Of a stretch of DNA of 64,000 bases, positions 52,194 to 61,404 are shown in pieces. Every line of letters begins with the position of its first letter. The stretch's first letter is position 1. A program made the position numbers and the translations under genes. The notes beneath the pieces are model-generated. The model ran no database searches. It worked only from the letters and a program-made list of their open reading frames with translations, and was not told the origin of the DNA. This DNA comes from Ustilago trichophora (lineage: Eukaryota > Basidiomycota > Ustilaginomycetes > Ustilaginales > Ustilaginaceae), in assembly GCA_900323505.1 (NCBI GenBank), contig OOIN01000037.1, forward strand, positions 1 through 64,000, read 5' to 3'.

Positions 52194-55100
52194 ATGAGTC
52201 AATCGAGCGACCCTGACGCTGCTGCTCCTGCTGCTGCTGCTGCTGCTCCTGATCCACAATCACGTTCACAGCCTCGCAACTTGCATCCTCCATCTACTGA
52301 ACCAATACGTTCTCCAACCTCACCAAATCCTCGAGACTCGTTCAGCGCAAGCAGTATACCCTCTCACAACTCGGACATCTACATCAACAGCTACTACTAT
52401 GGCAACGTCGACATGCCAGATCTTTCTTCAGGTACAACCAACGCTGCTCTTCCAGCATGGACTTCGGCTTTCGCTCAAAGCCCCGTCCTCACTTCCAACG
52501 ATGAACGCCTCATGAGGCGACTCAGCTGGAATACCACCGACGATCAAGCTCCATCTCCCCATTCGCCCTCATACCATGCCTCGCAACCCGCCTCCAGCTC
52601 GCATCAGCGCAACATCTCTGCCGCCGATGCAGGCATTCTTCGCGGTCCACTCGAGCTTTCTCCTCAACCCCATCAGGGCAGCTTCCCTTCTCCCACACCA
52701 TCAGACCATCCTCCACGTCGCAGCTCGTCGCTCCCTTTGGCTAGCATGTATGCTACAACTTCGATACCGCTCTCCTCCAGCAGCCAACCAATGGCCTATG
52801 GCTTGAGTCGCGAATCCGATGCCACCTATACCACCGAGGATCACGATAGAGCCATCCTCACATCCCATCAAGATGGCATACCCAAACCTTCAGTGCGGTA
52901 TCACGACTCGCATATCCACCCCTTTCAACGCACAGCTTCACCTCACCAGATCGAAGAGGCCGACACTCACCTCAAATCCAGTGCAGACGTCTATGCCACA
53001 GCACGTCATCTCTCCTCGTCCAACCTCGACAGGGCCAAATCCGGTCTCAACAGATTCAGCAAATCCATCAAGCGCATGAGTCGTCGTGTCGTCCATCATC
53101 AACACGGTCACGTTCCCCTCACAGATCAGGATGCGGAAGAGAGCGACTCGTCCGCCACAGCTCACCCAGATCAACAAAGCACCGCCGATAAAATCACTCC
53201 AACTACACACGAGTTGCAGCTACTGCGTGGCAAGAGTCTCGGTATCTGGGGTCCCGACAGTCGCCTCCGCAAGTCGCTCGCAAAGCTACTCATTCAATGG
53301 TGGATCGAACCTCTCATCCTGCTTCTCATTCTCGCCAACACCGTCACCCTCGTCGTCCAGTCCGCCCAGAGCGTCTACAACAATCCCAGATCAACTCACT
53401 ACTTTGGCGACATTACCGATTACATCCTGCTCGCCATCTTTGGTATCTACACGATCGAAATCATTGCCCGCATCGTCGTGTCGGGTCTCATCATCAACCC
53501 GCCCCCGCTCTATGCTGCACCCAAGGCTACGGCCACACAAACCTCACCTGATCAGCAGGATGCAAAACAGGCAATGCCCACTCTCTCAGAGCATAGACGT
53601 CAAATGTCCAGATCCAACACTCTCAACACTCTCGGCCTTTTTGGCGACAATCTCAAGCATAAAGCTCAAAGAGTGCTTGCTGGTGACGAAGGTTTCACAG
53701 ACTCTTATGCCAATCAACAGTCATCACGTCCATCACCGCATGCAGATCACAGCTACAAGTCATCATACACCAGGAAGCATTCATACGACACTTCTGTTCC
53801 CGACGAGCAGATCCAACATCCAGGCCGACGTCTCAATCAGAGCGAGACCAGCATGTTTCTCTCCGAATCCACCGTCCCTTCCTTCTGGCAGAATGCAAAG
53901 ACGCCCTTTGCCGAAGCATTCGAGAAGCAGCGTGTCCAGGCGGTCCATCACGCTTTCCTGCGACATTCCTGGAATCGTGTCGATTTCGTGGCTGTCGTCT
54001 CCTTCTGGCTCGCATTTGCTCTGACTCTCGGAGGGCAAGAGTCGACCAAGGCGCATCACATCTACATCTTTCGTGCACTCAGCGTTCTTCGGTGCGCTCG
54101 ACTGCTCACCGCCACCAGCGGTACCACCACCATCTTGCACTCCCTCAAAACATCCGCCTTCATCTTGCTCAGCGTCACCTTCTTCACCGGCTTTGCCATG
54201 TTGCTGTTTGGCATCATTGGCATCCAGAGTTTCGAAGGTTCGTATCGCAGAAACTGTGTTTGGGTAGGCGATCTCAACGGCCAACCGGGCAACAACAATA
54301 CCCTCTCTCAACTGTGTGGTGGCTACTTGAGCACTTCAGGTCAGAAGCTTGGGCACGTTCTCATGAATGGCTCTCCCTCCGGCTCGTCTCCCAAGGGCTT
54401 CATCTGTCCCCGCGGTCAGGTCTGCCAAGAGCAAGCCGCCAACCCGCAGAGCGATACGCAGTCCTTTGACAACATTGTCACTTCCCTTCTCCAAGTCGTC
54501 ATTGTCATCTCTTCCAACAATTGGTCGCAAACCATGTACGACATGATCGACGCCGACTACTATGCTTCCTGCATCTACTTTATCGTCGGCATCATCATTC
54601 TCAACTTTTGGCTTGCCAACCTCTTCGTCGCCGTCATCACCAACAGCTTTGCCACTCTGACTGCACGTACCCAGCGCAGTGCTTTCGCCGACCAAAAGCT
54701 CCAAGACAAGCCTACAGACGACGAAAAGAAGCCTCTTGCTAAAGGAAGACTCAAGAGTCTTGCAGTCGGGTTCAAGCGAGTCTGGAGCTTTACAAAGTAC
54801 CTCTGGATCCTCGCCATCATCTTTGATCTTGGTATCCAAGCATCTCGTGCGACGTATCTTCAGCCAGGAGAATTGCAGAAACGATCCAGGATTGAGCTCT
54901 ACTTTACCCTCGCCTTCGACTTTGAGATCGCTATGCGCTTCTTTGCCTTTGTGCTGGATGGCGACTGGCGTGGATTCCTCTCGTCCAAACAGAATCGCGC
55001 CGACTTGTTTTTGGCTTTCGTGACGAGCATCATCCAGATTCCCGTCATCAAGAACTCGCAGGTCTATCCCTGGCTCACCTTCTTTCAACTCGCAAGGTTC

Positions 55101-58100
55101 TATCGAGTCATTGCCGCAATCCCACGAATGCGCGTCCTGCTCATTCGCGCCTTTGGCTCGCTCAACAAGATGCTCAACATGGTCTTGTTTCTACTGCTCA
55201 TGGTTGGGCTCGCCTCTCTGATCGCAACGCAGCTCTTCCGTGGTGACATCCCGCAACAAAGCGAAGGCGAGTGGACCGAAATGACGTTCAAGCACTCGTT
55301 CAACTCGTTCCTTGCCATGTACCAGATCTTTACTTCAGAAAACTGGACCGATGTGCTCTTTAGCGCTACCTCGAACGAGGTCGAGTTCAAGCAGGCTGCC
55401 ATTGCAGCCATTTTCCTGTCGGGCTGGTTCCTCTTTGCCAATTTCATCGTGCTGCAAATGTTCATTGCCGTCATCAACGAGAACTTCAGCGTCGCCGAGC
55501 ACGAAAAGCGGCAGCAGCAATTGGAACAGTACCTCCGTCGCAACGAACCACCTCAGTCCTCCTTCACGGCGCGTCTGCTCGATAAGCTCAGTCCGTATCG
55601 CTGGCTCAAGCGGCGCAACGCAGCACACGCAGGCTCTGGCGCCTCAGAACATGGGAGAAGCGATCATGGTGGCAGTGCTAGCGGCCAAACCAGCAAGATT
55701 GTCGGAGGATCTGGACTCAACAAGCGCACGGATGAGGAGAAGAAGTCACGTCCGATCTCCATCCATCATGTCATGGACACCTCGACCGCCACGGCGCATC
55801 GTACGGTCAAGACTGTACGCAAAATGTTGCGACTCGATCAGCCAGACGAGGTAGTACCGCTTGACAACTTGCAGGCACGCCGATTGCGCAGCAGCATCCA
55901 TGCTGATGACATGCTCCATGCTGGCGGTCCAAGCTCTGCCTACGATGCCGATCCTTCCGACCAAGCAGCCTATCAGTTCGCAACCGAAAGGAGATTAGCA
56001 AGAATGCGCTCTGATCTTGGACTCCATTCTGAGGGTGGCGATCCTTCATCTAAAGCTTTCCTGCCGCGGTCCTACAGCGATGCGCGTATTCAGCAGGCCC
56101 GCTTCATCGCTTCGCACCCTTCGTATGACAAGTCGTACTTTCTCTTCTCCAACCACAACAAGTTTCGACGCTTCTGTCAGAGTTTGGTACCCTCTTCGCA
56201 TGGAGAGAGGCTCTTTGGGAGACCTGTCTCGCCCTATCGACACAAACTCTTCCAGATCTTGGTCTTCCTTGGCATTGTCGGTTCGGTCGTCTCTGCCGCC
56301 ATCGCCACGCCCGTCTATCGACGAGACTACTACGCCAAGTACGGCTTGATTCGAGCCTCGTGGTTCTCGATTCTTGAGCTGAGTCTGTCGTCGCTGTTCC
56401 TTGCAGAGTTCTTTGTCAAGACGATCGCCGACGGTCTGGCTTTCACTCCTAATGCATACGTGCTCAGCGTCTGGAACTCGCTCGATCTCTTTGTCCTGAC
56501 GACGCTGTTGATCAACGTCATCACCGAGCTGGCGGTCATTGGAGGTGTGTCAAGATTCACCCGTGCCCTCAAAGCTTTCCGTGCGCTCAGGCTCATCAAT
56601 CTTTCGTCGCTGATGCGAGACACGTTCCATGCCGTCATGATTGCTGGTGCCGGACGGATCTTGGATGCATCCATCCTTTCGATTCTCTACATCATCCCCT
56701 ATGCTGTGTGGGGTCAGAACTTGTTTGCAGGTCTTCTCTACTCGTGCAACGACGGATCTAATGCGATTCAGAACAAGTTCGACTGCGCGGGCGAATACGT
56801 GAGCTCGCCAGGCGACTTCGACTTTCTCGCTCCGCGCGTGTGGCGCAATCCGACAGAAGGAAGTGTCTACTCGTTCGACGACTTCAAGGGCGCTCTGCTT
56901 ATTCTGTTCGAGATTATCTCGCTCGAGGGGTGGATCGACGTCATGACGGCCGCTATGAGTGTCGCAGGCAGGGACCAGCAGCTGCAGAATGACAATCGCC
57001 AGGTCAACGCGCTCTTCTTCCTCATCTACAATCTCGTCGGAAGTACCACTGTCTTGACGCTCTTTGTGTCGGTCATCATCGAAAACTTCCAGACTTTCTC
57101 GGGTGCTGCTTTCCAGACCGCAGGACAGAGGCAGTGGGTCGACCTGCGCAGGTTGATCCTCCGACAGCGACCTTCCAAGAGACCCAAGCGCCGCCCTTCG
57201 CAAGCTCTCAGGGCGTGGTGCTACGACCGCATGCTCAACAAGAACGGATGGTGGAGTCGAGGAATGACTATGGTGTATTTGGCCACGCTGATTACGCTCA
57301 TGACGCAGCAGTACACCGATCCCGCTTGGGCGAATCAGCTTCGCGATGCGCTTTACCTTGGCTATACTGGGATCTACGCTTTGGACATTGTGGCACGCCT
57401 GTTGGGTCTTGGCTGGAGGAGCTACCGGGAGAACCCATGGAACCTGTATGATCTGTTTGTGGTATCTGGAACACTCGCCACGACGCTTCCGCTGCTGACC
57501 AACACTGGCGACAGTTCTACGGTCGTCCAGTTCCAGAAGCTCTTCTTGACGTGCGTGGCGCTCAAGCTGGTGCAAAAGAATCATGCGCTCAACCAGCTCT
57601 TCAAGACGGCGTTTGCATCGTTGCCCGCTATCCTCAGCCTTTTCCTGCTCTGGCTGACCATGTTTTTGGTCTGGGCCATCATGCTGATCGAGGTGTTTGG
57701 TCTCACAAAATGGGGTCCCAACGAGACCTACTCGAAGAACTTCTCGACGATGATTGGGTCGATGGTCTTCCTCAGCATGATCTCTACGGGAGAAGGATGG
57801 AACTCGTTCATGCACGACTATACCGTCTCGCCGCCCCAGTGCACGCCATCGGCCAATTATCTCATGACCGATTGTGGCAGCGAAGCGTGGGCCTATGCAT
57901 TGTTCATCGGCTGGAACGTCATCTCGATGTACATCTTCCTCAACATGTTTACGGGTACCGTCGTCGAGAATTTCTCCTACATCTTTGATCTGGGAAGCAA
58001 GGCAATGCTGACTCCCTCAGACATTCGCCACTTCAAGAGCAGCTGGGCTAAATTCGACCGTCACCGCAAGGGATACATCCAGAAAGACCAGATTGTTCCG

Positions 58101-59036
58101 TTCCTCGGATCGGTCAAAGGTGCGCTCGAGGTCAGCCTGTACCCGCCAGAGTGTAGCTTGCAATCGCTCAAGGCTGCTCTCGCAACAGAAGGCGCTTCGC
58201 CTAGCCCATCACCTGGTGGCAAGACCAAAGGTGCTTTCGACTTTTTCAAGAATGCTTCGTCGCCATTGCGGTCTCCGATGCGGGATGGTGGGAAGGACAA
58301 GGATGGGAAAGGTGCGTTCGTGTGGCCTGTTTCTTCTTCAGAGCAGGTGGAAATGCGAGCACCGCAGACTGATGCCGAAAGGCTGGCTCAGGCTCTGTCT
58401 GGCGTAGATGCCGAGGAGCTGCACATGCGCAGGGAACGCTTCAATCGCTTGTATCATGAAGCCGTCATGCTGATGCATCCTCGCAAGGGCATCTCTTTCA
58501 CCGACATGCTGCTGCTTCTGGCACGCACCAAGCTTGTAGACGAAACCGAGGCGCTCAATGTTGAAGAGCTCATCGAGAGGAAAGACCTCGTCGAGCAAAT
58601 CGAGCACCGTATCAGGCTGGACAGGGTTCGTGGGTTGTTGCAGATGGGTTACTGGCGACGCAGGTTCCTTGCTCTACGCGATGAGATGCACAAAGGCGAT
58701 TCCGTACCTACGATCCTTGTACACGAGAGTCCAAGTCGATCAACTCGCCCAGTATTGCCCACTCTCGACATCCCTGGCTCTTCATCATCCGCCGCCGCAA
58801 CGGCACCAACCCTGACACTCACCGCCTCGCAACCCTCCATTCAGGATCTCGAAATGCGCGCAACCCCAGTCATCGAATCATTCGAAGCCACAGCCTGGGG
58901 AGACCTCATGAAACGCATAGACGGTCAAGACGCCAACTCGGACCAGCACAGCAGTGGAAGCCACAACAACCACAACCGACACGAGGCTAAACGTGGCAAG
59001 CAGAAAAAGGACGATGATGATGAAGGGTGGTTCTAA
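52194..59036 (+). CDS. CCH1: Voltage-gated calcium channel alpha subunit Cch1
   Basis: 2280 residues from the ATG at 52194 (MSQSSDPDA), one exon. Four six-helix repeats: I about 364-829, II about 866-1102, III about 1346-1636, IV about 1690-1933. The pore residues are Asn775 (SSNNWSQ), Glu1049 (TSENWTD), Glu1578 (SLEGWID) and Glu1867 (TGEGWNS), so the filter is N/E/E/E as in fungal Cch1. An EF-hand-like segment follows repeat IV (about 1941-1966). Both ends and the II-III loop are Ser/Pro-rich. Cch1 with Mid1 forms the plasma-membrane high-affinity calcium uptake system used in stress and mating. Length is close to that of yeast Cch1 (2039). The frame is open further upstream but without an ATG. 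Confidence 0.96.
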   Translation: MSQSSDPDAAAPAAAAAAPDPQSRSQPRNLHPPSTEPIRSPTSPNPRDSFSASSIPSHNSDIYINSYYYGNVDMPDLSSGTTNAALPAWTSAFAQSPVLTSNDERLMRRLSWNTTDDQAPSPHSPSYHASQPASSSHQRNISAADAGILRGPLELSPQPHQGSFPSPTPSDHPPRRSSSLPLASMYATTSIPLSSSSQPMAYGLSRESDATYTTEDHDRAILTSHQDGIPKPSVRYHDSHIHPFQRTASPHQIEEADTHLKSSADVYATARHLSSSNLDRAKSGLNRFSKSIKRMSRRVVHHQHGHVPLTDQDAEESDSSATAHPDQQSTADKITPTTHELQLLRGKSLGIWGPDSRLRKSLAKLLIQWWIEPLILLLILANTVTLVVQSAQSVYNNPRSTHYFGDITDYILLAIFGIYTIEIIARIVVSGLIINPPPLYAAPKATATQTSPDQQDAKQAMPTLSEHRRQMSRSNTLNTLGLFGDNLKHKAQRVLAGDEGFTDSYANQQSSRPSPHADHSYKSSYTRKHSYDTSVPDEQIQHPGRRLNQSETSMFLSESTVPSFWQNAKTPFAEAFEKQRVQAVHHAFLRHSWNRVDFVAVVSFWLAFALTLGGQESTKAHHIYIFRALSVLRCARLLTATSGTTTILHSLKTSAFILLSVTFFTGFAMLLFGIIGIQSFEGSYRRNCVWVGDLNGQPGNNNTLSQLCGGYLSTSGQKLGHVLMNGSPSGSSPKGFICPRGQVCQEQAANPQSDTQSFDNIVTSLLQVVIVISSNNWSQTMYDMIDADYYASCIYFIVGIIILNFWLANLFVAVITNSFATLTARTQRSAFADQKLQDKPTDDEKKPLAKGRLKSLAVGFKRVWSFTKYLWILAIIFDLGIQASRATYLQPGELQKRSRIELYFTLAFDFEIAMRFFAFVLDGDWRGFLSSKQNRADLFLAFVTSIIQIPVIKNSQVYPWLTFFQLARFYRVIAAIPRMRVLLIRAFGSLNKMLNMVLFLLLMVGLASLIATQLFRGDIPQQSEGEWTEMTFKHSFNSFLAMYQIFTSENWTDVLFSATSNEVEFKQAAIAAIFLSGWFLFANFIVLQMFIAVINENFSVAEHEKRQQQLEQYLRRNEPPQSSFTARLLDKLSPYRWLKRRNAAHAGSGASEHGRSDHGGSASGQTSKIVGGSGLNKRTDEEKKSRPISIHHVMDTSTATAHRTVKTVRKMLRLDQPDEVVPLDNLQARRLRSSIHADDMLHAGGPSSAYDADPSDQAAYQFATERRLARMRSDLGLHSEGGDPSSKAFLPRSYSDARIQQARFIASHPSYDKSYFLFSNHNKFRRFCQSLVPSSHGERLFGRPVSPYRHKLFQILVFLGIVGSVVSAAIATPVYRRDYYAKYGLIRASWFSILELSLSSLFLAEFFVKTIADGLAFTPNAYVLSVWNSLDLFVLTTLLINVITELAVIGGVSRFTRALKAFRALRLINLSSLMRDTFHAVMIAGAGRILDASILSILYIIPYAVWGQNLFAGLLYSCNDGSNAIQNKFDCAGEYVSSPGDFDFLAPRVWRNPTEGSVYSFDDFKGALLILFEIISLEGWIDVMTAAMSVAGRDQQLQNDNRQVNALFFLIYNLVGSTTVLTLFVSVIIENFQTFSGAAFQTAGQRQWVDLRRLILRQRPSKRPKRRPSQALRAWCYDRMLNKNGWWSRGMTMVYLATLITLMTQQYTDPAWANQLRDALYLGYTGIYALDIVARLLGLGWRSYRENPWNLYDLFVVSGTLATTLPLLTNTGDSSTVVQFQKLFLTCVALKLVQKNHALNQLFKTAFASLPAILSLFLLWLTMFLVWAIMLIEVFGLTKWGPNETYSKNFSTMIGSMVFLSMISTGEGWNSFMHDYTVSPPQCTPSANYLMTDCGSEAWAYALFIGWNVISMYIFLNMFTGTVVENFSYIFDLGSKAMLTPSDIRHFKSSWAKFDRHRKGYIQKDQIVPFLGSVKGALEVSLYPPECSLQSLKAALATEGASPSPSPGGKTKGAFDFFKNASSPLRSPMRDGGKDKDGKGAFVWPVSSSEQVEMRAPQTDAERLAQALSGVDAEELHMRRERFNRLYHEAVMLMHPRKGISFTDMLLLLARTKLVDETEALNVEELIERKDLVEQIEHRIRLDRVRGLLQMGYWRRRFLALRDEMHKGDSVPTILVHESPSRSTRPVLPTLDIPGSSSSAAATAPTLTLTASQPSIQDLEMRATPVIESFEATAWGDLMKRIDGQDANSDQHSSGSHNNHNRHEAKRGKQKKDDDDEGWF

Positions 59037-59597
59037 TGATCGAGTATTGTATTGCTTTTTTTGTTGTTCGCAATTGCATTTTGTTTTGTTTTTGATCGTA
59101 GATCGCAGACATGGACCTCGATTCCTCTTTCCTTGCTCAAGAGTGTGGGTGGCAGAAGGTGGAAAGCGGGAAGATCTCAGAAGTCAAACAACGTAGGCTA
59201 TGTAAGATCCTCTCAAAGTGAGGAAGAAATGATGGGTCAAGTCTGCAACGACTGATCTTGGCAAATTGCACGACTGGATGCGAGGATACATGTATACCTT
59301 TTCTTGATTGTCGAGTGTGCAGACCAGATTGTAACACTGCACTGGTGATGATTATGTTTTTGTTTCAGTACAAGTTATGCACTGATTAGAGATCATCCAA
59401 GCGACAATTCAAGTTCATCGACTTGAAGCTGTTCATGCCGTTGCAAAACTCCATGTGAAAACCCAAGACGTCAAAGTGCAGTAGAAAAGCATGATGCCCA
59501 AATGGTGCACCATGCTCAGCCACTGTAAGCCATTGTGTCGCTTCCTGAATCCACCCCCCCAAGCAGTCTCTGCTATCACTGCATCCAGTCATCTCCT
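59037..59597. other. Transition from gene space to repeat block
   Basis: 3' flank of CCH1 and the start of the CpG-poor region (from about 59300). No gene seen. Confidence 0.6.
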
Positions 59598-60045
59598 AAA
59601 AAAAAAGGAAATATCCACCTCAGAACCACCCCAGTCGGCTGCAGCACAGCTTGTCATCAGAGCCACCTCCCCTAGCTCACTTCAGTCGGTGCCTCTGCGG
59701 CAGATCTTGCAGTTTTGTCTTTAAAAAAAAAATTCAGAACTTTGTGTGAAATCTGGAAAATTATTGTGTATATATTTTGCGGTCAACCTTTACTTTTCAA
59801 AAGTAGACTAGGTGGGACAGCAGTTAAAGGCGAGGATTTTCAGATGTGTGTCTGGGCGGAGGTTAGGGTTTGACCCCTGCCAATCGCATTTGTTTTGTTT
59901 TTAGTTTTTTTGTAAGAATGCTAGACCACTCAGGGTGGCTCTGGTGAGGAGCCAGCTGATCAGGGGTGGCTCCAAAGGTGGCTCCAAACGCAGCCACCTG
60001 GGGTGGCTCTGGGAGGTGGCTCCGAGGTGGATATTTCCTTTTTTT
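59598..60045. repeat. Inverted-repeat element containing dispersed repeat copy 2
   Basis: An A-tract with GGAAATATCCACCTC at 59598-59621 is the exact reverse complement of GAGGTGGATATTTCC with a T-tract at 60024-60045, giving 22-24-bp inverted ends about 400 bp apart. GGTGGCTCC-like motifs face each other near both ends (59660-59672 inverted; 59935-60023 direct). The right half (59800-60053) is the second copy of the repeat at 2803-2998, with a B-box decayed to GGTTTGACCCC. It could be a MITE, or a SINE next to a transposon end. Confidence 0.55.
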
Positions 60046-60965
60046 ACAATATGAGTGCAGCCTCCAGTACATGTGTGTGAGACTGGAGTGGTACAGGAGC
60101 TCCTGTCTGATGACCACTGGCTTGACCTTGCAGAAGACATTATCTGTGATGTTGAGCCATGCTGAGTACAGGGGCAGGAACTCGACAACATGGCCATGAG
60201 CCTGAACAAGATTAAGGAACTAGTGATTGTGATGAAAAAAACGTGCAATGTCCATCACAAAGGTAGCATGCTGACCTTGGGTGAACAATTGGAAAGATGC
60301 ATTTGTTGAGGAAGGTGATGACGAGCTGGCTATTCCGAGCTCTGCAGATGATACAATCGACTTGAAGCCCATTACGGTCAACTGCAACCATAAGCGAGAC
60401 ATTGTGCTCCCAGGTAGCCAGGCCTGTGCTGCTGCCAAGCTTGCTGACCGGTCCTAGCACAGCCAAGTGACCTGGTCATGTGCAAGTTGAAACCTGCTTC
60501 ATCAAACAAGATCACATCCAAGGATGATTTTCCAGCAAGTCAGAAGTGTTGAGCATATGCCTGATGTGTTGCAATGGTCTGTTGACTGTTGTGTCTGTTG
60601 CACTCAACATGAAGCTGCTTCAGGGTCATGTCGGCCCAATCAGAGAGTGCACAAGACAAAACAGACAGTGAGAGATCTCCAAAACTGCCAAAGCACTGGT
60701 TGAGCTCATCCTTGAGCCTGTTGAGTGTTGCACCTGGCTGTTGTGCAAGGATACCAACACATCAGTGAGGTGTTGGCTGCAGCATGCACCACCTTGTTGG
60801 CTAGCTTCAACAAGGCCTGTCCTCATAGTGCTTCCAGATTGACACCACCATTGTGTACAGGAACAAGAAGTGCCTTGCAATGTCAGGCAGCTTCTCTCCT
60901 TGCAGCACCACATCAACTATCCTCTGCCAGAACTCCAGCGGCACTGTGCAGTGTTGTTGTGCCAT
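60046..60965 (-). pseudogene. Degenerate Tc1/mariner-type (DDE_3) transposase
   Basis: Begins with an ATG at 60965 and a helix-turn-helix (RIVDVVLQGEKLPDIARHF, SIWKHYED). A one-base frame change near 60845 leads into TGLVEASQQGGA. Then come ATLNRLKDELNQCF, MTLKQLHVE, a TGA, and ILFDEAGFNLHMTRS (first catalytic Asp at about 60502). Another frame change near 60440 precedes VMDIARFFHH (second Asp at about 60251) and HVVEFLPLYSAWLN with Asp in place of the usual third Glu (about 60143). The order HTH, D, D, D/E and the LNPIE-like block are those of fungal IS630/Tc1-like elements. At least two frameshifts and one stop make it inactive. The left end merges into the inverted-repeat element. Confidence 0.8.
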
Positions 60966-61404
60966 TGTGTGTAGCAGAGGAGGGCAAATATGCCATGGTA
61001 CAGAGACCAGATGGGGATGGCCAAGGGGCAGATGGATGCAGCAGCCCCTTGTTGCATGTATTACTTAGCTTGCTGAATAGCAGTCCAGTACTGTGTCCCC
61101 CAACTGCATGTCCCCCAGATCCTACACTCTTACACACTTCCCCCCTGTTAATCCTCTCTGCGCAGGTCTCACCTGTCACCATGGTCAACCTCTTCTTGTT
61201 GGCCCACCAATGCATTGGCATCAGCAGCACAACAACCACACCTTGCGCTGTGTTCTGCAAGCAGCAGATACCCATGGCTGCTCTCACTTCCCCCCCCCCC
61301 TGAGTGTGTGGACTCCCTCTGTTTGCCGCTCTTCCATTGCCTTCTCTTCACTTGTGCTTGCTGCCTCTGCCTACAGCTACTGCACCTCCTCCTTTGCTGT
61401 CACC

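Noticed and set aside
56550..57815. 421-codon antisense frame over CCH1
   Set aside because: Shadow of the channel gene; charged low-information translation.
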